Origin: Candidatus Saccharimonadota bacterium
GTDB lineage: Bacteria; Patescibacteriota; Saccharimonadia; Saccharimonadales; UBA4665
Length of the DNA stretch: 63,210 nucleotides
Reading direction: 5' to 3'
Assembly: GCA_020427965.1 (NCBI GenBank)
Contig: JAGQNT010000012.1
Span: forward strand, 1-63,210
Shown: positions 35,627 to 43,701 of the stretch, piece after piece
Numbering within the stretch: the first letter of the stretch is position 1
How the letters are laid out: every line of letters starts with the position of its first letter
Notes under the pieces: generated by a model
The model's database searches: none
Told to the model about the DNA's origin: nothing
Seen by the model: the letters and a program-made list of their open reading frames with translations, nothing else
Made by a program: the position numbers and the translations under genes

Positions 35627-35989
35627 CTATCTGTTAAGATATTTGCCAATAAGCTTGGCTAAGATCATCACACTTAGGATCGTAGCTAGGAGTGCGGTAG
35701 ATTCGTGACGGAATGTTTCGATTACCAGAAATACCGTAATGGTCACCGCCCCGGCCAGAAAACCGAATCGATCACTACCTAGTAGTATCTGCGCCTCTCG
35801 TTCGTCTCGGGGGTTTTCGCGCCAGATTAGCACGGCAAATAGGGCAAAAGCAGCCACAAACAAACCTATCAGAATCATCGCCAGTTGGCTGGGCATAAAG
35901 TGACCAAACAGGTTGGAGCCTAGCAGCAAGCTGGCGACGGCCACCAAGCCAATCAAGATATCGCGATGGTTGTCTTTGACGAATTTCAT
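35627..35989 (-). CDS. four-helix membrane protein partner of the XRE regulator (DUF2178-like)
   Basis: 120 residues, about four membrane helices (ILIGLVAVASLLLGSNLF, LAMILIGLFVAAFALFAVLI, FGFLAGAVTITVFLVI, ALLATILSVMILAKLI) with a conserved-looking cytoplasmic loop RENPRDEREAQILLGSDR. Proteins with this E-R-D-E-R loop commonly sit beside a small XRE regulator, as here, where the start overlaps the regulator stop by 4 nt. It may sense a membrane state and modulate the regulator; that is inference. Confidence 0.72.
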   Translation of the reverse strand: MKFVKDNHRDILIGLVAVASLLLGSNLFGHFMPSQLAMILIGLFVAAFALFAVLIWRENPRDEREAQILLGSDRFGFLAGAVTITVFLVIETFRHESTALLATILSVMILAKLIGKYLNR

Positions 35990-36198
35990 ATCCAGAACAG
36001 CTCCTCTACCGATTTACCGAGTGTCTTAGCTAATTTTAATGCAAGCAGCACACTAGGGGTGTAATTACCCTTTTCGATTGCAATAATTGTTTGCCGCGTT
36101 ACACCAACCGCATTGGCTAATTCTGCCTGCGTCAGTTTACGTGCCTTGCGAGCTACGGCGACCGCATTCTCTGGTACCTCTTGCTGCTTGTAGAACAT
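35986..36198 (-). CDS. XRE-family transcriptional regulator
   Basis: 70-residue helix-turn-helix protein: ARKARKLTQAELANAVGVTR forms helices 1-3, QTIIAIEKGNYTPSVLLALK the recognition helix and next helix, then KTLGKSVEELFWI. This short type binds DNA as a dimer. A palindrome GTAAAGCTAACTTTAC (36202-36217) overlaps its promoter/start, and a near copy controls the thioredoxin-DipZ operon, so autoregulation and control of that operon are likely. Coupled to the membrane protein by a 4-nt overlap. Confidence 0.9.
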   Translation of the reverse strand: MFYKQQEVPENAVAVARKARKLTQAELANAVGVTRQTIIAIEKGNYTPSVLLALKLAKTLGKSVEELFWI

Positions 36199-36201
36199 AA
36201 T

Positions 36202-36217
36202 GTAAAGCTAACTTTAC
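36202..36217. promoter_or_regulatory. palindromic operator in front of the XRE gene
   Basis: GTAAAGCTAACTTTAC, symmetric except for the central two pairs, ends 4 nt upstream of the ATG. See the matching site at 35607-35622. Confidence 0.55.
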
Positions 36218-36253
36218 TCTAAGTGCTTGGCGAGGTCAACGTATGTTCTGTAT

Positions 36254-36283
36254 TTGGAAATCCGCTTTAAAGCGGATTTCCAA
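36254..36283. repeat. 30-bp perfect palindrome, copy 2
   Basis: Same sequence as 33001-33028 plus one base pair at each end (TTGGAAATCC...GGATTTCCAA). It lies between the XRE gene and the end of the Crp/Fnr gene, so the two copies bracket the DipZ-thioredoxin-XRE block. Confidence 0.85.
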
Positions 36284-36293
36284 GTACCTTCAC

Positions 36294-36941
36294 TCAAATA
36301 GCTGTGCCAAGCGCTTGTTTTAGCTGTTGGCAGTCTAGGACACGAATTTTTTTGCCAACAACATCCACCCAACCCTCTTTCTTCATGCGACCCATTTCGC
36401 GACTGACTGTTTCGCGAGACAGACCTGAGCGCGCAGCCAAATCTACCTCTGTTAAATCCAACAAACATTTGCCTGCGGTTTGTTTTTCACCAATACGACG
36501 GCACTCAATGATAAGTTCGTATATTAAACGACTCCGAGCGGTGCCAGACATGAGATGCACCACGCGGCCGAGTAAGCCGTCAGTACCGCGGTACACTCTG
36601 CTAAGTAGATCATAGGTAACGTCTGGGTTGTCCCTTAGGAACGCCACCGCGTCGTCCGGTGGCACTACATGTAGCTCTGTTTCCACTTCGGTTTTTGCAA
36701 AATAGCGATTCGGTGTCCGGTTGATGGCCCATGACATGGGGAAAAAGGCACCCTGCTTAAATACATTGAGTACGATCTCATCGCCACGATACGAAACATC
36801 ATACTGTCGCACTCTGCCTTTGGTAATGTAGAAGATATGCTCCGGATCCTCATTAGCGAATACCAAAATCTGCCCCTTCGGATAGGTGTGCTTAGGATAT
36901 TTTGAGAAAAAGTCGTGAATCTTATCTGTCACATCGGCCAT
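36294..36941 (-). CDS. Crp/Fnr-family transcriptional regulator
   Basis: 215 residues: an N-terminal cyclic-nucleotide-type beta barrel (KGQILVFANEDPEHIFYITK, GAFFPMSWAINRT) and a C-terminal winged helix (LDLTEVDLAARSGLSRETVS, then REMGRMKKEGWVDVVGKKIR). No cysteine cluster for an Fe-S centre is present, and the phosphate-binding cassette of true CRP is not evident, so the ligand is unknown. Its setting beside redox genes suggests a redox or energy signal. GGAGAG lies 10 nt before the ATG. Confidence 0.9.
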   Translation of the reverse strand: MADVTDKIHDFFSKYPKHTYPKGQILVFANEDPEHIFYITKGRVRQYDVSYRGDEIVLNVFKQGAFFPMSWAINRTPNRYFAKTEVETELHVVPPDDAVAFLRDNPDVTYDLLSRVYRGTDGLLGRVVHLMSGTARSRLIYELIIECRRIGEKQTAGKCLLDLTEVDLAARSGLSRETVSREMGRMKKEGWVDVVGKKIRVLDCQQLKQALGTAI

Positions 36942-37004
36942 TAGTCTACTCTCCTATCAGTAACTATACCCCTGTTGAGGTAAACAAAAAAGCACCAGCG
37001 ATTA

Positions 37005-37651
37005 CTATTTAAGAAGAGTTCGATACACTAAAGCGGCAACCTTGGCATGTTCTTTAGAATCGATATGTATTCCATCGACGCCAGGCTTAATATCACCCAG
37101 AGACACAAAGCCAATGTCTAATATTGTAGAGAGCTGTTTGTATGCTTCAGTGAGTTCTTTGGATTTTTGTGTTGCCCCAAGATACTTGTCACCCTCACGA
37201 CAGTAATCGGTATCTTCGTTTATTATTGGTGGCGCTAACAGTATAATATCGGGCTTAGTATCCTTAAACTGGGATGGTCTTTTTTTACCAAAGTCAAAAG
37301 ATTACGCATACTCTCAGCAACCTGGCTCGCTGACATGTCCATATCATGCTTTAGTTCATTTGTCCCCAGAAGGACAACCACAACATCTAGTGGATCGTGT
37401 GTATCGAGTGCGGCTTCAATATAGTCTAATGCCCGTCTACCCTCTTTACCTGGACGCGGATCGCCATTCTCAATACCTCTAGAATTAAGATTCTCTTCTA
37501 TTACCTCATACCCATTACCGAGCAGCACTTGAAGTCGTCCAGGCCAGCGGGTTTGAACATCATACCTCAGGTGTTTAGTTCCAGGCTGGTAGCCCCACGA
37601 TAAGGAATCGCCAAATACCATAATTCGCGTTGCTTTTGGATTCACATTCAT
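37005..37651 (-). pseudogene. SGNH/GDSL hydrolase, interrupted by a frameshift in an A7 run
   Basis: The first part reads MNVNPKATRIMVFGDSLSWG (block I, GDS-L), then LGTNELKHDMD (block III, G-x-N). At 37281-37287 (minus-strand A7) the frame breaks and would stop at 37235; in the -1 frame it continues with KPDIILLAPPIIN, YCREGDKYLGATQKSK and ends with GVDGIHIDSKEHAKVAALVY, which holds the catalytic D-x-x-H. A -1 slip on A-AAA-AAA would make one full enzyme of about 215 residues. Programmed slippage, a real mutation or a sequencing error in the homopolymer are all possible. TATACT ends 6 nt before the ATG: leaderless. Confidence 0.8.
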
Positions 37652-37668
37652 AGTAGGAGTATACCAAA

Positions 37669-37702
37669 ACAAAAGCACTCTGCTTTTCAGCAAAGTGCTT
37701 TT
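37669..37702 (-). terminator. terminator after the duplicated tmRNA 3' end
   Basis: AAAAGCACT...AGTGCTTTT with an inner GCTGAAAAGC stem; on the minus strand it is followed by GTTTT. It directly follows the second copy of the tmRNA acceptor end. Confidence 0.6.
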
Positions 37703-37720
37703 GGTGGAGCTGCCGGGTAC
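37700..37720. repeat. 21-bp direct repeat of the tmRNA 3' end (partner 37881-37901)
   Basis: The 21 bases ending in GGTAC at 37720 are identical to 37881-37901, the CCA-proximal end of tmRNA. Between the two copies lie about 160 nt with a terminator hairpin and two palindromes, GCAAAC-CA-GTTTGC (37757-37770) and GGATTGCCA-C-TGGCAATCC (37791-37809). Such duplications usually mark a past integration at tmRNA. Confidence 0.75.
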
Positions 37721-37845
37721 CCGTTCGCTTCGCTCACTTGTTTAGAGCTTACACGATTGCAAACCAGTTTGCATCGGTAAACTCTCTTGCGGATTGCCAC
37801 TGGCAATCCTCACCCTCACGGGGCATTACCCGAAATAGTTGCATG

Positions 37846-37883
37846 AAAGAAAACACTCCACCAAATGGTGGAGTGTTTTCTTT
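37846..37883 (-). terminator. tmRNA terminator
   Basis: AAAGAAAACACTCCACCA pairs with TGGTGGAGTGTTTTCTTT, an 18-bp near-perfect stem abutting the encoded CCA end, with a T-rich 3' arm on the minus strand. Confidence 0.75.
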
Positions 37884-38255
37884 GGTGGAGCTGCCGGGTA
37901 CTGCCCCCGGGTCCGCCGGTTTATCTTGGTTAGTCGTCTACAGGCTTAGTCCGTTTTAGAATCTTAGCGCTCGGGTATCGAAGCGGACAAACATTCCGAA
38001 CGAGCAATCCTAATCTTAGCAATCACTACGGATGGGAGTGACTGGGCATCCAGAAAATATGAAACGCCTTTCAGCTATCTGGTGTCGTATCAGGCGTTGC
38101 GGTAGCAACTTAGGCTACTGCGAATGCGCGCTGCGGGAATAATGCCGTAGCGACGCGGTTCCAAACTTTTGCAGTTATGGATTGTGTCTATGCGCTGACA
38201 AGCGACCTGCGAATCTAACCGATAAAGTCCAACGTCGAGCTTAAAATTCAGCCCC
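37883..38255 (-). ncRNA. ssrA: transfer-messenger RNA
   Basis: Rescues stalled ribosomes by adding a degradation tag. The 5' end GGGGCTG (38255-38249) pairs with CAGCTCC before the encoded ACCA (ending 37883), including the G-U pair typical of tmRNA. The tag frame, 38172-38110, reads AKVWNRVATALFPQRAFAVA then TAA, starting after the usual ACTGCAAA context and ending in a hydrophobic A-V-A. The 3' T-arm has stem CCGGG/CCCGG with loop GGCAGTA instead of the standard TTCGAxT. Total about 373 nt. One-piece form. A -10 box lies about 200 nt upstream (38458-38466). Confidence 0.92.
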
Positions 38256-38457
38256 CCAAATAACTGTACCGCGTCAGAAATGTCGAAATGAATTCGCCAT
38301 TCTCTGCCGCTTGTAGACGCATTGCTGCGTTGAAAGCTGTGTTGCTCCCTCGCCGTACTCAAGTACGGCTCAGTCCGCTACTCGCTCTCGCCTTGCACTG
38401 CATCCACATACAGTGATTTGGGCAACTGAGTTTGGTTGCTAACGTGCTAAAAGCACA

Positions 38458-38466
38458 TTATACCAT
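38458..38466 (-). promoter_or_regulatory. extended -10 upstream of tmRNA, with a 200-nt leader
   Basis: TGGTATAAT on the minus strand. The next RNA feature is the tmRNA 5' end at 38255, so the primary transcript would carry about 200 nt of leader (38256-38450) containing a GCCGTACTTGAGTACGGC hairpin and no supported gene. Confidence 0.55.
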
Positions 38467-38479
38467 AAATATAAGCGTT

Positions 38480-39280
38480 TTAGCTAGTACTCTTATAGAT
38501 GCTGTGCCAGTCAGCCAGAGATAGTGCTTGGGCGCGGGTTTGTGGTGAGACATTGGCTTTTTCCAGCAAACTTCTCGCTTCTTCTTTGCTCATGTGCAAT
38601 CCTCCACTCAGCGAATTCTCGAGAGTTTTACGCTTTTGGCCAAAACCAGCTTTTACCAAACGGAAGAATTGCTTCGTATCGACACTGTCAAATAGTGGCT
38701 TTTGGCGGTAGTGCATGACCAGTATTTGCGAATCAACCTTGGGCGCGGGCTCGAACAGATCGGCCGGTACAACCCGATCAAGACTAACCTCCCAGAAATA
38801 CTGTGCGGTCACGGATAGAATTGACATGTTGCCGGGCTCGGCACAAACCCGTTCGGCGACCTCTTTTTGCATCAGCAACACTGCAATTTCTGGTGGGTTG
38901 GATGATTCACTGAGCACCCGGATAAGGTTGCTGGTAAGGTAATATGGGATGTTCGCGACAACTTTGTAGGGCGCCGGCACGGACGTCAAATCAAAGCTCA
39001 AAATATCCTGCTGCACCACTGTTAATTTGTCATTAATAGGTCCGTCCTCTAAATGAAGATTTGACTGTAGATTGGTGGCCAAAGTAGCATCAAATTCGAC
39101 AGCGATTACCTGTGCCGCCCGCTGTAGTAAATGCTTCGTGAGCGTACCAAGACCAGGGCCAATTTCTAGCACGGTATCGTCGTGCGCAACGTCTGCAGCC
39201 TGCAACATTGCCCCAAGGGCATCTTCATCCCGGAGCCAATGCTGGCCCAATGATTTCTTCGGTACTACTCTGTCAGTCAT
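38480..39280 (-). CDS. rsmA: 16S rRNA dimethyladenosine transferase
   Basis: KsgA-type enzyme that dimethylates two adjacent adenines near the 3' end of 16S rRNA. PKKSLGQHWLRDEDAL at the start, SAM motif VLEIGPGLGTLTKHLL, AVEFDATLA, and the catalytic VANIPYYLTSNLI (N-I-P-Y-Y). C-terminal helical domain ends with SLADWHSIYKS. 266 residues, normal. TATAGT ends 8 nt before the ATG within TGCTATAGT: leaderless. Confidence 0.95.
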   Translation of the reverse strand: MTDRVVPKKSLGQHWLRDEDALGAMLQAADVAHDDTVLEIGPGLGTLTKHLLQRAAQVIAVEFDATLATNLQSNLHLEDGPINDKLTVVQQDILSFDLTSVPAPYKVVANIPYYLTSNLIRVLSESSNPPEIAVLLMQKEVAERVCAEPGNMSILSVTAQYFWEVSLDRVVPADLFEPAPKVDSQILVMHYRQKPLFDSVDTKQFFRLVKAGFGQKRKTLENSLSGGLHMSKEEARSLLEKANVSPQTRAQALSLADWHSIYKSTS

Positions 39281-39314
39281 CTGACAATACTATAGCAGCG
39301 TCACTTGTCTACGA

Positions 39315-40028
39315 CTATTTCGCTGTGACGAATACAGACAGCCCACTATCGTACGTCTGACCATTAACGACTGCGATTGTGCGGTAGAAATAGCCTTTGC
39401 CAGGTTTGAGATCACTAGCCTTTAGCGTCCACGTATGAACGTTGTACTGCAAGGTTGCATTGTCGGCTTTTGGCTGTATGACGATTGTGTCGGTTTGCTG
39501 ATCAAGTTTATTGGCATTGATGCCGTACTCTAAGGTAAGCTCCATTTTCTGACTTCCCGGCAAATAGTAGGATTGTACGACAACTTCGCCATTTAGCTCG
39601 CCCAAACTAGCCTGACCATTCGCAACTAGCTCAGGTGCGTTAGCTGTATTTGTGTCGTCATTAACACCCGTTGTAGAGCTGGCAGACTGCTGTGTCTCCC
39701 CTGTTGTCTGACCAGTTAAAACGGCTTGGCGGGCTTGTAAGTCGTCCATTCGTTTCTGCTGCCAGTAGTACACGCCTGCGCCAGCACCGCCAATCAAGAG
39801 TAAAACCAATGCGACGACGAGGGATTTTTGCAGGACCGAGCTCTTGGGCTCTTGGTAATATCCGTGATGCTCTGGCTGCATCATCTGTGGCTCTGGCTGA
39901 TGATATTGTGGCTGTTGGTAGTGATTGTTGTGCTGTGGTGATTCTGTAGGTTGGGGTCGCGGTGAATGCGCAGGCGAAGCTCGGTGATTTTGAGGTTGAA
40001 TATCGTGATAACGTTGCCGCCCATCCAT
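39315..40028 (-). CDS. anchored protein with Gln/His/Pro-rich cytoplasmic head and Fn3-like outer domain
   Basis: Not recognised as a named family. The first 65 residues are rich in Q, H, P and Y (for example QPEPQMMQPEHHGYYQEP), then a membrane helix (KSLVVALVLLLIGGAGAGVYYW) and an outside part of about 140 residues ending in a beta domain (TLQYNVHTWTLKASDLKPGK, YFYRTIAVVNGQTYDSG) of fibronectin-III-like character. I choose the second ATG (40028): TACACT ends exactly 6 nt before it. Downstream of the RpfB-like gene on the same strand; may be envelope-related. Confidence 0.7.
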   Translation of the reverse strand: MDGRQRYHDIQPQNHRASPAHSPRPQPTESPQHNNHYQQPQYHQPEPQMMQPEHHGYYQEPKSSVLQKSLVVALVLLLIGGAGAGVYYWQQKRMDDLQARQAVLTGQTTGETQQSASSTTGVNDDTNTANAPELVANGQASLGELNGEVVVQSYYLPGSQKMELTLEYGINANKLDQQTDTIVIQPKADNATLQYNVHTWTLKASDLKPGKGYFYRTIAVVNGQTYDSGLSVFVTAK

Positions 40029-40055
40029 TGCCATAGTGTAGCATGTCGCTTACGT

Positions 40056-41321
40056 TTACCAGTAGTGGTGGGAGAGCCAGAAGCTGTAGGCGCCAGCCCA
40101 ACTGCCAAAACGACCGACTGCATAGCCATCACACCAGCGTAGTTGTGTGACTGGGTTAGTGCGCCAATCAGCCCCTGCGCTGGCCATTTTACTACCCGGC
40201 AGCGCCTGACAGATACCGTAGGCGCCACTGCCGGAGTAATTATATTTCGTTACGCCATTCCAGCCGCCTTCATGGCTGACAATGTAATCAACATAACCGT
40301 AATCCGACGATCGAATCCCGGCCGCCCGCATGATGCCAACTTTGTCTTTTGGAATATTGACGTTAGTACCAACGGCCACGATTTGCTTGACTGGCTTCTC
40401 TATAGTGACTCGCTGGATAATCGTCTTGCTAATGACCTTCTTGGTCTTGGGGTCACGCTTGACTTGATACGTAACCAATTCCTTGCCCGGGCTGCCATAC
40501 TGACGAATGGCTCTTGCACCGAGCGTGAGGTCTTTGTCCTTGATAGTTTTGACCGGCATGGCGATTACACGAGTCTTGCTCGTAATAGAAACCCCCTTGG
40601 CTAAAATAAATACCTGCATATTACTTTTGATTTTGGTGGTTAGCTTTGGTTGCACGGTTGCGCCAGGTCCAAGCGTAATGCCTTTTTCAGTTAGCAGTCC
40701 TGCAACTGTCTTAGCAAGTGTTCTGGTTGGTGCGGCCGTACCATACAGATTTAAATTAACAGGGGTAGAACGGCGCACAATCACCTGCTCGCCAATAGCG
40801 CCTTGCTTCAAAAAGTTCGTAACGGGCTCGGTCTTAACCGAGTCTTCGGCATAGACTTTCACGCCAGCCTGCCGCGCAACACTGCGTGGTGTTGTAGCAG
40901 CGCTGTAGGCAAACGTCGAACTGCCGTCATCGGCAATGACATTGACCGGCACCGCGCGGTAGATGTTAATTCGGAAGTTATCCTGGACGATGCGTGTGTC
41001 AGCCTCGGGCTCAACAACATCGCCGGGATTAAGTGGGATATTGAGTTTTCGTAGTAATGATGCGACTGTTTGCGGCTCTGCCGGTACATAGCGGGTTTGT
41101 TTGTCGTACGAAACGATGACAATATGCGTATCCCGATTTTCAGCCTCCTGAACCGTTTTGTGAAAGACAAATACGTAGGCCATGACACTCAACAGCGCCA
41201 AAACGACAAACGTAATAATTGGCACCGCGAAATGGTGCCGGCTTAGAATTTTGAGTTTTCGAACACCTCTGCGACGCTGTGTCGCTAGCTTGTTCTTGCG
41301 TCGAATAAATTTCTGCTGCAT
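40056..41321 (-). CDS. RpfB-like cell-wall protein (DUF348 x3, G5, lytic transglycosylase-like)
   Basis: 421 residues. A membrane helix (about 34-54, FAVPIITFVVLALLSVMAYV) is followed by three DUF348 repeats (YDKQTRYVPAEPQTVASLLR; ADDGSSTFAYSAATTPRSVA; GTAAPTRTLAKTVAGLLTEK), a G5 domain (RAIRQYGSPGKELVTYQVKR) and a C-terminal lysozyme-like domain (YIVSHEGGWNG, SGAYGICQALPGSKMASAG) with the catalytic glutamate in SHEGG. It should remodel peptidoglycan outside the membrane, like resuscitation-promoting factors. The architecture is typical of Actinobacteria and Saccharibacteria. Confidence 0.9.
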   Translation of the reverse strand: MQQKFIRRKNKLATQRRRGVRKLKILSRHHFAVPIITFVVLALLSVMAYVFVFHKTVQEAENRDTHIVIVSYDKQTRYVPAEPQTVASLLRKLNIPLNPGDVVEPEADTRIVQDNFRINIYRAVPVNVIADDGSSTFAYSAATTPRSVARQAGVKVYAEDSVKTEPVTNFLKQGAIGEQVIVRRSTPVNLNLYGTAAPTRTLAKTVAGLLTEKGITLGPGATVQPKLTTKIKSNMQVFILAKGVSITSKTRVIAMPVKTIKDKDLTLGARAIRQYGSPGKELVTYQVKRDPKTKKVISKTIIQRVTIEKPVKQIVAVGTNVNIPKDKVGIMRAAGIRSSDYGYVDYIVSHEGGWNGVTKYNYSGSGAYGICQALPGSKMASAGADWRTNPVTQLRWCDGYAVGRFGSWAGAYSFWLSHHYW

Positions 41322-41410
41322 ACCCTTGGTGGCCAGGGGCGTCAGGCTACCTCAAACCCACGGATGGCCGATCTATATTGTATCAAATTACCTCTGGTAG
41401 AACCACGCTG

Positions 41411-43558
41411 CTAGATTTTTTCGAGTGGGGCGAAGCTGACATTCAGCTTGCGAACAGCACCATTGCCGAATCTGACGGCAACATTGTCCCCGCTAACTTC
41501 GGTGACGGTTCCGGTGCCGAATTGTTTGTGACGCACGCCATCGCCTGGATTGAGATCGGGTATGTAGCGCGGTTCGTCTGCAGTAGTTGGTTGTGGGCCA
41601 CCGAGCATGCCGTATTCAAAACCAGCGTCGGTCTGGACATTGCCATCAATTTCGCTTAGAAAACGTGAGGGCGGATTATGCTGCACGCCACCGTACAGCA
41701 ACCGACCGGTCGCGTGTAACATGTACAATTCTTGGCGGGCGCGCGTCATGCCAACATAACAGAGGCGACGCTCTTCCTCCATTTCACTTTGATCATACAG
41801 TGCCCGACTGTGAGGGAAGATGGTTTCCTCTAAGCCAGTCATGAATACCACCGGGAATTCCAGTCCTTTGGCAGCGTGAAGCGTCATCAGCGTTACTGCG
41901 TCGCCCTCGAAGTTGGCGGTGTCCAGATCACTCACCAAGGCAACTTCTTCCAGGAAACCTGCTAGGCCAACGTCTTGGTATTCCTGTGCCACACTCAGCA
42001 ATTCTTTGACGTTTTCCTGACGGGCTTCGCCCTGCGGTGTGCCGTCGTCCAAAAATTGTAGATAGTTAATGCGCCGAAGCAGCGAGTCAATTACACCGCC
42101 AACACTGGCATTATCGACCAGCGCACGAATGGCATCGAGCAATTCACCGAGCTCAAACATAGCCTTGCGCGCCTTGGGTGTGATGTCCGTACACTCATTT
42201 ACCTCAAGAAGCGCGGTCTGTAACGACAGGCTGTTAGCTGCCCGCCAATCAGCAAATGAAGCCAGTGACTTTGCCCCAACGCCACGGGCCGGCACATTCA
42301 CAATGCGTTCAAAACTGACGCGATCTTCTGGTTGAAAAATTAGGCGTAAATACGCCATAAGGTCTTTAATTTCTTTGCGGTCATAAAACCGAACACCGCC
42401 AACAACGCGGTAGGGTATGCCGTAGTGGACAAACGCTTCTTCGACACTTCGACTCTGGGCGTTTGTGCGATACAAGACAGCGTAATCACGAAAATGTCGG
42501 GTGCCCCCATCTATTCCCTGGCGAATGCGGCGAATGATGGTCTCGCCCTCGGCTCGCTCGTTGCTTACCTGCAATACTTGTACGGGCATGCCGTCACCAG
42601 CATCAGTCCAGAGTTTCTTGTCACTGCGCTGTTGATTCTTGGTAATAATGCCGTGAGCCGCCTCCAGGATGCGCTTGGTACTGCGATAGTTTTGCTCTAA
42701 TTTTATGACTGTACACGGTTTGTAGTCGCTCTCGAACTTCAGGATGTTGCGAAAATCGGCACCGCGCCAGCTGTAAATGCTCTGCCAATCATCACCAACT
42801 ACGGCAATGTTGTTGTGTTCGTTCGTTAACAGTCTCACGAGTCGGTACTGGGCCTCGTTGGTGTCCTGGTATTCGTCGATCATGATGTATTTGAATTGGC
42901 AACGCCACTTATCCCGAATTTCAGGATTTGATTTCAGGAGTTGCACGGCCTTGGCAATCAAGTCGTCAAAATCGAGCGCGCCCGCCTCTTTGAGTGCCTT
43001 TTCGTAGAGCGGAAAGACTTGAGCGGCCGCTTTTTGACTGGGGCTGTAGGCATTGCTGGCGTAGTCTTGTGGTGTGACGAGCTCATTCTTGGCGCTACTA
43101 ATCAGGCCAGAAAGCTGACGGGCAGGAAATGATTTTTCGTCAAGCATCAGTTGTTTGCTGGCCTGTTTCACGGCAGCCTGACGATCAGACTCGTCAAAAA
43201 TAACGAATGAATGAGGCAGTCCGATATATTCACCGTCTTGTCGGAGTAGCCGAACACAGATGGAATGGAACGTACCCATAAATGGCATGAAGGCACGATC
43301 TTCGGCATTTTCACCGAGTAGCAGAGCCACTCGTGCACGCATCTCTTTGGCCGCCTTATTCGTAAATGTCACAGCTAAAATGTTAAATGGCGTCGCTCGG
43401 TTGGACGCAATTAAGTACGCGATACGATGGGTGAGGGTCTTAGTTTTGCCACTACCGGCACCAGCCTGGATAAGCAAAGGTCCCTCAGTCGTTTCGACCG
43501 CTCGGCGCTGCTCTGGGTTTAGGCCCGTCAATAAATGCTCTACCTCTGTATTTTGCAC
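41411..43558 (-). CDS. UvrD/PcrA-type DNA helicase
   Basis: Superfamily 1A 3'-5' helicase for repair and replication restart. QRRAVETTEGPLLIQAGAGS with Walker A AGAGSGKTKTL, LAVTFTNKAAKEM, DEYQDTNEAQ (motif II), VVGDDWQSIYSWRGAD (motif III), LEQNYRST (motif IV), VTLMTLHAAKGLEF (motif V) and RLCYVGMTRARQEL (motif VI) are all present. 715 residues. The C-terminus GVRHKQFGTGTV...FAPLEKI is the PcrA-type tail. GTG start: TAGAAT ends 6 nt before it, a clear leaderless case. Confidence 0.95.
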   Translation of the reverse strand: MQNTEVEHLLTGLNPEQRRAVETTEGPLLIQAGAGSGKTKTLTHRIAYLIASNRATPFNILAVTFTNKAAKEMRARVALLLGENAEDRAFMPFMGTFHSICVRLLRQDGEYIGLPHSFVIFDESDRQAAVKQASKQLMLDEKSFPARQLSGLISSAKNELVTPQDYASNAYSPSQKAAAQVFPLYEKALKEAGALDFDDLIAKAVQLLKSNPEIRDKWRCQFKYIMIDEYQDTNEAQYRLVRLLTNEHNNIAVVGDDWQSIYSWRGADFRNILKFESDYKPCTVIKLEQNYRSTKRILEAAHGIITKNQQRSDKKLWTDAGDGMPVQVLQVSNERAEGETIIRRIRQGIDGGTRHFRDYAVLYRTNAQSRSVEEAFVHYGIPYRVVGGVRFYDRKEIKDLMAYLRLIFQPEDRVSFERIVNVPARGVGAKSLASFADWRAANSLSLQTALLEVNECTDITPKARKAMFELGELLDAIRALVDNASVGGVIDSLLRRINYLQFLDDGTPQGEARQENVKELLSVAQEYQDVGLAGFLEEVALVSDLDTANFEGDAVTLMTLHAAKGLEFPVVFMTGLEETIFPHSRALYDQSEMEEERRLCYVGMTRARQELYMLHATGRLLYGGVQHNPPSRFLSEIDGNVQTDAGFEYGMLGGPQPTTADEPRYIPDLNPGDGVRHKQFGTGTVTEVSGDNVAVRFGNGAVRKLNVSFAPLEKI

Positions 43559-43673
43559 CCTACCATTCTACCAAAAGCACAACCGCGAAACTGTCGTAGT
43601 ATTTACCTACGATCCCTCTTAATAGGACGGACCTATTAAAAGAATAATGACAAGAATCAACGAGGTTGATTTT

Positions 43674-43700
43674 CCATTACTATACAAAGTATAGTAATGG
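43674..43700. repeat. 27-bp perfect palindrome with TATAC-AAA-GTATA core
   Basis: CCATTACTATAC, AAA, GTATAGTAATGG: 12-bp perfect arms. It lies 1 nt after the stop of the 287-aa gene and about 115 nt upstream of the uvrD start. The core matches the MFS promoter palindrome. Could be a terminator hairpin or operator. Confidence 0.65.
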
Positions 43701-43701
43701 A

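Noticed and set aside
37738-37959. 73-codon plus-strand ORF downstream of the SGNH hydrolase
   Set aside because: It crosses the tmRNA terminator and acceptor end and reads palindromes; not protein-like.
38090-38362. 90-codon minus-strand ORF over the tmRNA
   Set aside because: It overlaps the tmRNA body and its upstream leader in a frame unrelated to the tag; the RNA explanation (paired ends, tag frame) is far stronger.
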